Shown: positions 1 through 7,832 of the stretch, piece by piece
Numbering within the stretch: position 1 is the stretch's first letter
How the letters are laid out: each line of letters starts with the position of its first letter
Source: RGIG4079 sp045637505
GTDB taxonomy: Bacteria; Bacteroidota; Bacteroidia; Bacteroidales; Muribaculaceae
NCBI GenBank assembly: GCA_045637505.1
Contig: JAZTZO010000051.1
Span: forward strand, 1 to 64,000
Reading direction: 5' to 3'
Length of the DNA stretch: 64,000 nucleotides
Made by a program: the position numbers and the translations under genes
Notes under the pieces: model-generated
Database searches by the model: none
What the model saw: the letters and a program-made list of their open reading frames with translations, nothing else
Told to the model about the DNA's origin: nothing

Positions 1-1494
1 TGTGCACACGATGGGCACTCCATCCCAATCTACATTTATTGTCATTTCCACAACTCCAGCTGCTGAAATTGTACCATTCAATGTTACGTCAGCATTAAGT
101 TCTCCTCCAAGCAATGGCATATCATCTATAAATCCATTATATGTAGCAACGCCATCTGCACCTTTTGTGACTGTTGCACCTTCAACAAGAATATCACCAA
201 GACTCATTTCAAGAGTAGCGAGATATAAATTAGGCAACAAGAAATCACATGTACCATCTACATATTCTGTAATAGTAATTTCTTTTGCTTCATTTTCTGC
301 AAATACCATATTTTCATTAGACTCTACATCAATAATAGCACCATTCAAATAACCTGGATACACTGTTGAAACACCCACTTTTTCATTTTCTGCTTTTTCA
401 TATTGAAGAACGTAAGTGTGTGATGATTGACCATCATTATCAGTTGAAACATTTGAAACTGTAATTGTTACAGTTGCTGCTTCTTTATCAATAGCGATTG
501 ATTTTGTTGCAGTTTGACCCATTACTGTAGCTGCAATTTGATCTTCAGTTGGAAGTTCTGTGCTTGCAATTGAGTAGTTATACACTTTTGAATCAAAACC
601 TTCTACAGCAACACCATTTACTGACAATGCAGAAAGACGAGAGTAATAAATCAATGATACATTGTCAAAAATCAAAGTATTATCTTTACCAACAGCAGAA
701 GAACCTCCAAAATAATCACCTGCAGAAATAATCACGTTGATTTTTTCAGGTGTTGAAGATGTTTTGTATGGAATAGGTTGTTCAAAATAAGTCCATGAAG
801 ATGCATCGCCTTGAATTGAGTAGTTAAGATAAGAGATTAACTCTGCATCAGCAGATTTTGATACAGCACCACCCTGGTCAGTTGTCATTCCCAAAATATT
901 TTTATCACGGTCAACCATTGTAACAGTAGCGGCACTACCCATCAAGACATTATTTCCTGGCACACTTGCTTGAGACCATTGACCTTTCCATGAATAAACG
1001 ATTACCGACGCTGGTTCGCTTGGTTTTGACGAACCATGAGAACGTTGATAATAGAATGAAATAGCATCAGGTTTATAAGTAAATGCAAGACCGCCAAATA
1101 CACCACCATCCTTATTTGATGGATCTCCTATCATACCTCCCTTTGATGTTGCCCAAGATGTACCTAACGACATATAACCAGGAACAATTTGAGATGATTT
1201 ATATGGGTTAGCTGTGTGAATCAATTTTACGGCATACGCACTTCCATCGTAACCACCTGAATATTGTCCTCCAACCTCAGTTGCCCCAGTTCCGCCCATT
1301 CCAATAACGTGAGAGATACACCAGCTTTCTGGTTGTTTGCCTTTTTTTGATGTGTTATTTTTACTTGTCCAGGGAACACAATCAACCCAAGAGCCATCAA
1401 AATTGCTATTAGGCAATTGTTGTGCAGATGTGAAGCTTGAAGAGAAAAGCACAGCTGCACCTAATAAAATTGAGTAAATTTTTTTCATTTTCAT
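1..1494 (-). CDS. Secreted PCMD-type protein with calycin-like C-terminus (3' truncated by window)
   Basis: The reading frame is open on the minus strand from ATG at 1494 (or the equally good ATG at 1488) to the window edge, giving 498 residues without a stop. It begins with a signal peptide ending at SAQ, then QLPNSNF, the opening typical of the putative carbohydrate metabolism (PCMD) family of Bacteroidales surface proteins. Residues about 25-260 fit that beta-sandwich. A short Ig-like linker follows, and the last ~130 residues (from YLNGAIIDVES) resemble the Bacteroidales calycin-like beta-barrel. The role is unknown; the family is usually found among exported or surface lipid- and glycan-associated proteins. 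The C-terminus and any sorting tail lie outside the window. A -7 box (TACCTTTG, 1534-1541) lies about 40 nt upstream. Family calls are from remembered sequence patterns, not a search. Confidence 0.75.
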   Translation of the reverse strand, partial: MKMKKIYSILLGAAVLFSSSFTSAQQLPNSNFDGSWVDCVPWTSKNNTSKKGKQPESWCISHVIGMGGTGATEVGGQYSGGYDGSAYAVKLIHTANPYKSSQIVPGYMSLGTSWATSKGGMIGDPSNKDGGVFGGLAFTYKPDAISFYYQRSHGSSKPSEPASVIVYSWKGQWSQASVPGNNVLMGSAATVTMVDRDKNILGMTTDQGGAVSKSADAELISYLNYSIQGDASSWTYFEQPIPYKTSSTPEKINVIISAGDYFGGSSAVGKDNTLIFDNVSLIYYSRLSALSVNGVAVEGFDSKVYNYSIASTELPTEDQIAATVMGQTATKSIAIDKEAATVTITVSNVSTDNDGQSSHTYVLQYEKAENEKVGVSTVYPGYLNGAIIDVESNENMVFAENEAKEITITEYVDGTCDFLLPNLYLATLEMSLGDILVEGATVTKGADGVATYNGFIDDMPLLGGELNADVTLNGTISAAGVVEMTINVDWDGVPIVCT

Positions 1495-1533
1495 ATAATT
1501 TTAATATACTTTTCTTTTTCACAAAAAACGGTG

Positions 1534-1541
1534 CAAAGGTA
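1534..1541 (-). promoter_or_regulatory. -7 box of the PCMD gene
   Basis: TACCTTTG on the minus strand matches the Bacteroidota primary-sigma -7 consensus TAnnTTTG. It lies 40 nt before the ATG at 1494. A possible TTTG -33 element is at 1565-1568, 23 nt upstream, slightly longer spacing than usual. Confidence 0.55.
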
Positions 1542-1701
1542 CAAAAAAAATCCCACATAGCGTTCAAAATATCCTAATTTTTAACTTAATAAGCCAAAAA
1601 GCCCAGTAAAAAAGCAGATAACGCAATATTAGATTTGCCATAGATAAACGCTTAAAAAACAGTAATTCTCAAATCAAAACTATGAAATATCACAACATAA
1701 A

Positions 1702-1727
1702 AAGGGACACGGCGTGCCGTGTCCCTT
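1702..1727 (-). terminator. Terminator hairpin after alaS
   Basis: AAGGGACACGGC is followed by its perfect complement GCCGTGTCCCTT, forming a 10-12 bp GC-rich stem 28 nt past the alaS stop. It lies between alaS and the next gene on the same strand. A clean U-tract is weak on the minus side, so it may act partly as an mRNA-stabilising hairpin. Confidence 0.7.
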
Positions 1728-1755
1728 AATGAGGTTATTTATCTAATACAATATA

Positions 1756-4377
1756 TTATCCTTTAATCAATTCCATAAGTTTTTGACCCGCAGGTACGAT
1801 ACCATCTTTGTCTTTACCTCCGGCTTGAGCAAATCCAGGTTGGCCACCGCCTCCGCCTTTGATTGCTTTAGCAGCTTCGCGCACCATATTTGATGCGTTG
1901 CGTCCCTCTTTCACAAGGTCGTCGGTCAACATCACTGTCAACAATGGTTTGCCAGCCATATCAGTAGTTGCTGCGAGGAATGCAGTACGCTCAGCAGATT
2001 GAGCACGCACACCAAATGCAACAGACTTAACGACATCGGGCACACGCACACCCATCAATGTTGCAACTTTGACATCTCCCACCATTTCAGCCTTTTCGAG
2101 CACTGATTTAGTGAGATTGTTTACGCGTTCTTTGAAATACTCTTCAGCCTCTTTACGCAATTCAGCATTTTCTTCAAGTGATTTGCGAAGAGTTTGAAGG
2201 AGATTAGGAGCATTGTTAAACATTGCACCGATTTCTTTCAAAGTATTTGCTGTTTCATCGATAGCCTTTTCTACATTTTCACCTGTGATAGCCTCGATAC
2301 GACGAATACCAGCAGCAATACTGCTTTCAGATACAATCTTAATCATACCTATATTACCAGTATTGTCAACATGTGTACCACCACAAAGCTCTACTGAGTC
2401 ACCATATTTAATAACTCGCACCTCTTCGCCATATTTTTCACCAAAGAGAGCCATTGCTCCCATTGCTTGTGCTTCGGCGATGGGCACATTGCGACGCTCA
2501 TCGCGAGCGATTGCTTGACGCACTTTTTTATTGGCAAGTTTTTCAACTTTAGAAAGTTCTTCGGGGGTAACTTTTTGGAAATGAGAGAAGTCGAAACGCA
2601 ACACTTGTGGAGAAACGAATGAACCTTTTTGTTCAACATGTGTGCCAAGCACTTCACGCAATGCTTCGTGTAGAAGGTGAGTTGCAGTGTGGTTGCAGCA
2701 TGTAGCAAGACGAGCTTCTTCGTTGATTTGAGCCACATATGTAGCCTCGATATCTTTTGGGAGTTTCTTTGACAAGTGAACACCCATACCATTTTCGCGT
2801 TTTGTGTCGTAGATATCAATTACATCATCACCATTGATGAGTTTACCGCTATCACCTACTTGACCACCCATTTCGGCATAGAATGGTGTTGATGAAAGCA
2901 CGATTTGGTAAAACTCTTGATTTTTTTGTTTCACTTTGCGATATCGAAGAATTTGAGTTTCGGCAGTTGTATTGTCATAGCCAACAAATTCTTGTTCTCC
3001 CTCACGCACTGTCACCCAGTCGGTAGCCTCAACAGCTGCAGCATTACGAGCACGAGCCTTTTGAGCCTCCATTTCGGCTGTGAAACCTGCTTGATCAAGT
3101 GTCATATTGTTTTCTTTAAGAATCAATTCGGTCAAGTCGAGAGGGAATCCGTATGTATCATAAAGCACGAATGCTTCTTTACCTGAAATTTCAGTTTTGC
3201 CAGCTTTCTTTGTTGCTTCAATTGCTCCGTCAAGAAGTTTGATACCATTTTCAAGAGTACGCAAGAATGAATCTTCTTCTTCTTTGATAACTTTCATGAT
3301 AAGTTCGCGTTGTGCAGGGAGTTCGGGATAAGCTTCGCCCATACTTTCGATAAGTGTATCGATGAGGCGATACATAAACGCGCTCTTTTGGTCAAGGAAA
3401 GTATAAGCATAACGCACAGCACGGCGCAAGATGCGACGAATCACATAACCTGCTTTTGCATTGCTTGGAAGTTGAGAATCGGCGATTGAGAATGAGATAG
3501 TGCGCACATGGTCGGCAATAACACGCATTGCGATGTCAACCTTCTCGTTTTCGCCATATTTTTTACCCGAAAGTTCTGCAATCTTACCAATCAATGGAGT
3601 AAACACATCGGTATCATAGTTTGATGTTTTACCTTGAAGAGCCATACAAAGACGTTCAAAGCCCATACCAGTATCGATAACCTTTGCAGGGAGTGATTCG
3701 AGTGAACCATCAGCCTTACGATTATATTGCATGAACACAAGGTTCCATATTTCGATTACTTGAGGGTGGTCGTGGTTCACGAGGTCGCGACCATCGATTT
3801 CAGCACGTTCTGCTTCGCTACGAAGGTCGATATGGATTTCCGAACATGGACCACAAGGACCGGTATCCCCCATTTCCCAGAAGTTATCTTTTTTGTTACC
3901 ATTGATGATGTGGTCGGCAGGAAGATGTTTTTCCCAAATTGCAGCCGCTTCATCATCACGAGAGAGATTTTCTTCTTTTGAACCTTCAAACACTGTTGCA
4001 TAGAGGCGTTTTGGATCAAGTTTCAATACATCAACAAGATATTCCCAAGCCCAATCAATAGCTTCTTGTTTGAAGTAATCACCAAACGACCAGTTTCCGA
4101 GCATTTCAAACATAGTGTGGTGATATGTGTCCATACCCACTTCTTCGAGGTCGTTGTGCTTACCGCTCACACGAAGACATTTTTGAGAGTCTGCCACACG
4201 TTTATACTTCGCCGCCGCATTACCAAGAATAATATCTTTAAACTGGTTCATACCCGCATTTGTAAACATCAATGTGGGGTCATCTTTGATTACCATAGGT
4301 GCAGATGGAACAATTTGGTGTTCCTTGCTGCGGAAGAAGTCTTTGAACGACTCGCGTATTTCCTTCGCTGTAAGCAT
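1756..4377 (-). CDS. alaS: Alanine--tRNA ligase
   Basis: Class II aminoacyl-tRNA synthetase that charges tRNA-Ala in the cytoplasm and edits mischarged Ser/Gly. The 873 residues match the usual bacterial length (E. coli 876). The catalytic domain occupies about the first 440 residues (starting TAKEIRESF). The editing domain carries the zinc-binding HTATHLLH motif near residue 560 and CGGTH near 665. The C-terminal DHHA1 part ends with the glycine-rich segment GGGGGQPGFAQAGG, a hallmark of the family. The start ATG at 4377 gives the conserved N-terminus. A -7 box TAATTTTG at 4427-4434 is 50 nt upstream, so alaS has its own promoter rather than depending on ligA. All functional motifs are intact. 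Confidence 0.98.
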   Translation of the reverse strand: MLTAKEIRESFKDFFRSKEHQIVPSAPMVIKDDPTLMFTNAGMNQFKDIILGNAAAKYKRVADSQKCLRVSGKHNDLEEVGMDTYHHTMFEMLGNWSFGDYFKQEAIDWAWEYLVDVLKLDPKRLYATVFEGSKEENLSRDDEAAAIWEKHLPADHIINGNKKDNFWEMGDTGPCGPCSEIHIDLRSEAERAEIDGRDLVNHDHPQVIEIWNLVFMQYNRKADGSLESLPAKVIDTGMGFERLCMALQGKTSNYDTDVFTPLIGKIAELSGKKYGENEKVDIAMRVIADHVRTISFSIADSQLPSNAKAGYVIRRILRRAVRYAYTFLDQKSAFMYRLIDTLIESMGEAYPELPAQRELIMKVIKEEEDSFLRTLENGIKLLDGAIEATKKAGKTEISGKEAFVLYDTYGFPLDLTELILKENNMTLDQAGFTAEMEAQKARARNAAAVEATDWVTVREGEQEFVGYDNTTAETQILRYRKVKQKNQEFYQIVLSSTPFYAEMGGQVGDSGKLINGDDVIDIYDTKRENGMGVHLSKKLPKDIEATYVAQINEEARLATCCNHTATHLLHEALREVLGTHVEQKGSFVSPQVLRFDFSHFQKVTPEELSKVEKLANKKVRQAIARDERRNVPIAEAQAMGAMALFGEKYGEEVRVIKYGDSVELCGGTHVDNTGNIGMIKIVSESSIAAGIRRIEAITGENVEKAIDETANTLKEIGAMFNNAPNLLQTLRKSLEENAELRKEAEEYFKERVNNLTKSVLEKAEMVGDVKVATLMGVRVPDVVKSVAFGVRAQSAERTAFLAATTDMAGKPLLTVMLTDDLVKEGRNASNMVREAAKAIKGGGGGQPGFAQAGGKDKDGIVPAGQKLMELIKG

Positions 4378-4426
4378 TTTATTAATATTTTTATATTGTT
4401 GATTTAATTATTTTTCTTTCAAACTG

Positions 4427-4434
4427 CAAAATTA
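4427..4434 (-). promoter_or_regulatory. -7 box of alaS
   Basis: TAATTTTG on the minus strand fits TAnnTTTG and is followed by GC. It sits in the 82 nt gap between ligA and alaS. No confident -33 TTTG at the right spacing was seen. Confidence 0.5.
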
Positions 4435-4439
4435 CAAAA

Positions 4440-4474
4440 AAATCCTCAATTCTCAACTCTCAATTCTCAATTAA
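4440..4474. repeat. Degenerate CTCAATT-type tandem repeat at the 3' end of ligA
   Basis: About five imperfect copies of a 7-8 bp unit (CTCAATT / CTCAACT) span the last codons, stop codon and first 3' untranslated bases of ligA. Similar AT-rich short repeats occur at the 3' end of groEL and of the SusE/F-like gene in this window. Confidence 0.6.
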
Positions 4475-6466
4475 CTCAAGGAATTCGTCTTCGTTGATGA
4501 TTTTGATGCCGAGGGAGTTGGCTTTTTCAAGTTTTGCAGGTCCCATATTTTCTCCTGCAAGCACATAGTCGGTTTTCTTTGAAATCGAACCGACATTTTT
4601 GCCACCATGCTTCTCAATCAATGCTTTATATTCGTCGCGAGAGTGGTGAGTGAATGTTCCGCTAATTACGATTGATTTGCCTTGAAGTTTGTCGCTACGC
4701 CCTTCGGCTACATCTTCGGCAATGGCAAATTGGAGTCCAGCAGCACGGAGTCGTGCTACAATTTGGAGATTTTCCTCTACCGAGAAATATTCGAGAATAC
4801 TCTCAGCTATGCGCACGCCTACATCTTCGATGTTAGTAAGTTCATCGGCAGTCATCGCCATCAATCGGTCAATATCGCCCACGGTGCGAGCGATTTTCTT
4901 AGCTGTAGTTTCTCCAACATATGGAATAGACAGTGCAAACAAAACTCGCTCAAATGGAACTGACTTTGAGGCTTCAAGCCCTTCAAGAATGCGATTAGCG
5001 CTACGATTGGCAAAACGATCAAGCACCACAAGTTGCTCATGTTGCAAATCATAGAGATCAGCAATATTCTTTATCAACCCTTGATTAAACATCAGTTCGG
5101 CTGTTTCCTCCCCTATTCCGTCGATATTCATCATGCGACGGCCAACGAAATGTTCTACGCGACCAATAACCTGAGGTTCGCAAGCATATTTATTGGGGCA
5201 CATCCATGCGGCCTCACCTTCAACACGCTGCAACGCAGTGCCACACGCAGGACAATGGGTTACAAATGCGATAGGATTTACACCCTCTTTGCGTGCCGAG
5301 GTATCAACGCCTGTGATTTTAGGAATAATCTCACCCCCTTTTTCCACATACACCATATCACCGTCGTGAATGTCGAGTTGGCGGATAATATCTTCGTTAT
5401 GGAGCGATGCTCGTTTAACAATTGTTCCCGACAGCAACACCGGCTCAAGATTGGCCACTGGGGTAATTACACCTGTTCGCCCTACCTCAAACGACACATA
5501 TTTCAATTCAGTCAACGCTCTTTCGGCTTGGAATTTATATGCGATAGCCCATCGTGGTGATTTTGCAGTAAAGCCGAGATTAAGTTGCTGACGGAGTGAG
5601 TTTACTTTAAACACAAGTCCATCGGTTGCAACTGGCAATTCCTTGCGAGCCTCATCCCAATGATTGATAAACTCATCAACCTTTTCGATTGAGCCTAATC
5701 GTGTCATCACATCCGATACCTTAAATCCCCATTCACGAGCTTTCACCATGTTATCGTAGTGATTGTCGCATGGGAGATTTTCGCCAAGCATATAATAGAA
5801 ATAGGCATCAAGACCACGGCGAGCAACTTCGGCCGAATTTTGCATCTTCAATGTTCCCGATGCAGCATTTCGTGGGTTGGCAAATAGAGGTTCTTCATTT
5901 TTAGCACGCTCTTCGTTCAATCTATCAAACGCTTCCCATGGCAATACAATTTCACCACGAATTTCAAACATTTGGGGATACCCTTCGCCCGACAACTGCA
6001 AAGGAATGCTGCGAATAGTCTTAACATTATCGGTAACTACATCACCTTTTTCGCCGTCACCACGAGTCACAGCGCGCACCAATCGCCCGTTTTCATATAT
6101 CAACGAGATACTTGTCCCATCAAATTTCATTTCGCCAACTATAGAGAAATCTTCGCCCATAAGTTGCTGACGAGTGCGACGCATAAAATCCTCAACCTCT
6201 GTGATTGAATATGTATTTCCCAATGACAGCATAGGATGTATATGTGCTACTTGCGTAAAACCTTTAGTGAGGTCACTCCCCACACGATGTGTTGGTGACA
6301 AAGGATCATCATATTGAGGGAAATTGCGTTCCAACAATTCAAGTTCCTTCATGAGCATATCAAAATCCTTATCACTTATTTGTGGCGAATTTAGCACATA
6401 ATAATTATGATTGTGACGATTTAGCTCTTCGCGTAGAGCATCGATGCGTTGTTTTATTGGGTCCAT
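4460..6466 (-). CDS. ligA: NAD-dependent DNA ligase
   Basis: Seals nicks in DNA during replication and repair using NAD+ as the adenylate donor. The 668-residue length is normal. The N-terminal Ia domain (about 1-60) and the adenylation domain contain the nucleotidyl-acceptor lysine in KFDG (Lys114). An OB fold follows, then a four-Cys zinc finger (CPACG ... CPNKYAC, about residue 405-430), helix-hairpin-helix repeats (about 440-590) and a C-terminal BRCT domain starting LQGKSIVISGTF. All catalytic elements seen are intact. A -7 box TATTTTTG is at 6491-6498, only 25 nt before the ATG. The last three codons and the stop lie in a short degenerate tandem repeat. Confidence 0.98.
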   Translation of the reverse strand: MDPIKQRIDALREELNRHNHNYYVLNSPQISDKDFDMLMKELELLERNFPQYDDPLSPTHRVGSDLTKGFTQVAHIHPMLSLGNTYSITEVEDFMRRTRQQLMGEDFSIVGEMKFDGTSISLIYENGRLVRAVTRGDGEKGDVVTDNVKTIRSIPLQLSGEGYPQMFEIRGEIVLPWEAFDRLNEERAKNEEPLFANPRNAASGTLKMQNSAEVARRGLDAYFYYMLGENLPCDNHYDNMVKAREWGFKVSDVMTRLGSIEKVDEFINHWDEARKELPVATDGLVFKVNSLRQQLNLGFTAKSPRWAIAYKFQAERALTELKYVSFEVGRTGVITPVANLEPVLLSGTIVKRASLHNEDIIRQLDIHDGDMVYVEKGGEIIPKITGVDTSARKEGVNPIAFVTHCPACGTALQRVEGEAAWMCPNKYACEPQVIGRVEHFVGRRMMNIDGIGEETAELMFNQGLIKNIADLYDLQHEQLVVLDRFANRSANRILEGLEASKSVPFERVLFALSIPYVGETTAKKIARTVGDIDRLMAMTADELTNIEDVGVRIAESILEYFSVEENLQIVARLRAAGLQFAIAEDVAEGRSDKLQGKSIVISGTFTHHSRDEYKALIEKHGGKNVGSISKKTDYVLAGENMGPAKLEKANSLGIKIINEDEFLELIEN

Positions 6467-6490
6467 ATTATTTCTCTATTTTCTTCTATG

Positions 6491-6498
6491 CAAAAATA
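6491..6498 (-). promoter_or_regulatory. -7 box of ligA
   Basis: TATTTTTG on the minus strand, 25 nt before the ligA ATG, fits TAnnTTTG. The short distance implies a leader of under 20 nt. Confidence 0.5.
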
Positions 6499-6543
6499 GC
6501 GAAACAATCGCAATCTCACAACATTAATAACACTAAAAATCAA

Positions 6544-6567
6544 CAGCCGACTCTCGCGAGTGGGCTG
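6544..6567. other. Intergenic hairpin between ligA and a small membrane protein gene
   Basis: CAGCCgACTC and GAGTgGGCTG can pair around a TCGC loop with one internal G-G mismatch. No U-tract follows on either strand, so this is not a typical terminator. The 6467-6743 gap otherwise holds the ligA promoter at one end and the promoter of the next gene at the other. Confidence 0.4.
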
Positions 6568-6696
6568 TCAACCAATACATACTTACTTATGAAAAAACTT
6601 TTCTTCTGTTACTCTTCTCTTAAACACACAACCATCCTATAATGTTCGACAAAAAAAAGAAAAAATTAGAATATTGTTTTATTGATTTTTAATTTT

Positions 6697-6704
6697 TATA
6701 TTTG
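6697..6704 (+). promoter_or_regulatory. -7 box of the 77-residue membrane protein gene
   Basis: TATATTTG followed by CA, 40 nt before the ATG at 6744. A TTG at 6674-6676 lies 20 nt upstream. Confidence 0.55.
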
Positions 6705-6743
6705 CATTAACAAAAAACACAGTTTTAATCAATACTCTATCAA

Positions 6744-6977
6744 ATGGAAGTTTTTTCATCAATACTCATAGGATTATTTTGCTCTGCCATTGTTTTTTTC
6801 ATTTTATTCTATCTTCCCTATAAAATGGCTAAAAAACGAGGGCGAAGTGTTGTTGGTTGGACTATCTTATTTTGGATTTTAAATCCTTTTTGGGGTGCAA
6901 TTCTTTTGTTAATTTTAGGTGATAGCAAATCCAAAATAAAACAAGACATTCTAAACGAAATTAATAATAGCAAATAA
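6744..6977 (+). CDS. Small two-helix membrane protein
   Basis: Encodes 77 residues with two predicted membrane helices (about 5-27 and 38-59). They are separated by a short basic loop (KMAKKRGRS) and followed by a charged tail. The pattern GRSVVGWTILFWILNPFWG resembles small inner-membrane proteins common in Bacteroidota, including the short N-terminal module of phospholipase D-like proteins, but I do not recognise a function. The gene is supported by a good -7 box upstream, a strong terminator eight bases after the stop, and an ATG that starts the first helix cleanly. It is convergent with the lipoprotein gene on its right. Confidence 0.7.
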   Translation: MEVFSSILIGLFCSAIVFFILFYLPYKMAKKRGRSVVGWTILFWILNPFWGAILLLILGDSKSKIKQDILNEINNSK

Positions 6978-6984
6978 AAAACAC

Positions 6985-7015
6985 AACGCGAGCCGAGGAT
7001 TTCTCGGCTCGCGTT
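6985..7015 (+). terminator. Strong terminator
   Basis: A 13 bp perfect stem (AACGCGAGCCGAG with CTCGGCTCGCGTT) around a five-base loop, followed by TTATTTTT. It ends the 77-residue gene and probably also serves the convergent gene at 7042. Confidence 0.9.
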
Positions 7016-7041
7016 TATTTTTACCATATATTTACTTCCTC

Positions 7042-7635
7042 TTATTTAAGCAATTTATCTAAATCGGGACCTACGACTGAGCAACTACCACCTTCAATTG
7101 GTGTATTGACAGTAGGTGCACATTTTATTACGCCATTAACGGCGAGTGCCAATTGGCGTCCAATATTATCTTGTGTAATGCGTTCCCATTTTTCAGCATC
7201 GGCAAATTTAAACAGCCCCTCATATTCTTGATTTTCTCTCGGGCTAATTGACAATGTTACAGTTTCGGAAATTAGTGGTTCTTGCTCATGTACAATCAAC
7301 GAATAAATATCCTTTTCTACCGGGTTATTTATAGAAACGAATGCGCAAGTTATGAGTTTGTCAAAATTTAATTTGGCAACATAATCTTTAACTATCGCTG
7401 TATCTTTTGTTTCTATTACTGGTAAATAGCCATTTGCTTCAGCTAAATCAGTCACAATTAATTGCCCAACACTATCATTTTCCGGCATAACTACCATTAT
7501 TTTTTCCATCAAATCAGTTGAGTTATACACCTTATGAATAGAGATAACTGCTTCGCATTTTTCTCCTTTGGGAGTTTCACTTTTACAAGAAAAGAACAAG
7601 CATCCTACAAACAACAAGACAAATAGATTTCTCAT
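7042..7635 (-). CDS. Lipoprotein with SecD P1-head-like domain
   Basis: The 197-residue product begins with a lipoprotein signal peptide (lipobox LFFSC, Cys17), so it should be membrane anchored. From about residue 125 the pattern EKWERITQDNIGRQLALAV, then NGVIKCAPTVNTPI and GG, closely matches the P1-head region of SecD/SecDF. There the corresponding strand-helix motif reads roughly T-x-E-N-x-G-x-x-L-A-x-x-x-D/N-G-x-x-x-x-A-P-x-x-x-x-x-I-x-G-G. No SecD membrane segments are present, so it is a free-standing lipoprotein version rather than a translocase. Its function is unknown. A -7 box TAAATTTG is at 7666-7673, 31 nt upstream. Confidence 0.7.
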   Translation of the reverse strand: MRNLFVLLFVGCLFFSCKSETPKGEKCEAVISIHKVYNSTDLMEKIMVVMPENDSVGQLIVTDLAEANGYLPVIETKDTAIVKDYVAKLNFDKLITCAFVSINNPVEKDIYSLIVHEQEPLISETVTLSISPRENQEYEGLFKFADAEKWERITQDNIGRQLALAVNGVIKCAPTVNTPIEGGSCSVVGPDLDKLLK

Positions 7636-7665
7636 AATATAGTTAAATTTTAGTTATACAATACG

Positions 7666-7673
7666 CAAATTTA
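7666..7673 (-). promoter_or_regulatory. -7 box of the SecD-like lipoprotein gene
   Basis: TAAATTTG followed by CG on the minus strand, 31 nt before the ATG. Confidence 0.5.
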
Positions 7674-7694
7674 AGTATTATAACTATAAAAAGC

Positions 7695-7724
7695 AAATCC
7701 TCGCAGAATATTCTACGAGGATTT
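7695..7724 (-). terminator. groESL terminator
   Basis: AAATCCTCG pairs with CGAGGATTT; the inner AGAA/TTCT extends the stem past one mismatch. On the minus strand it is followed by a T-rich run. It lies about 105 nt past the groEL stop. Confidence 0.75.
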
Positions 7725-7770
7725 TATATTGATGCACAAATCATTGTCTGTACTCTCTTGGCAACGATAA

Positions 7771-7832
7771 ACCCCGAAGGGGTCGCCGTAGGCAATTATG
7801 AATTATGCATTATGAACTATGAATTGTCATTA
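7771..7832. repeat. GC hairpin plus AATTATG-type degenerate repeat 3' of groEL
   Basis: A short ACCCC/GGGGT hairpin (7771-7783) is followed by about five imperfect copies of a 7-8 bp unit (AATTATG, CATTATG, AACTATG, AATTGTC). These run into the groEL stop codon. The placement is the same as the CTCAATT repeat at ligA and the TCAACTTTCAATT repeat near 10000. Confidence 0.6.

Noticed and set aside
1227..1460. 77-codon frame on the minus strand
   Set aside because: It lies in another frame inside the truncated PCMD gene, whose signal peptide and family motifs are clear.
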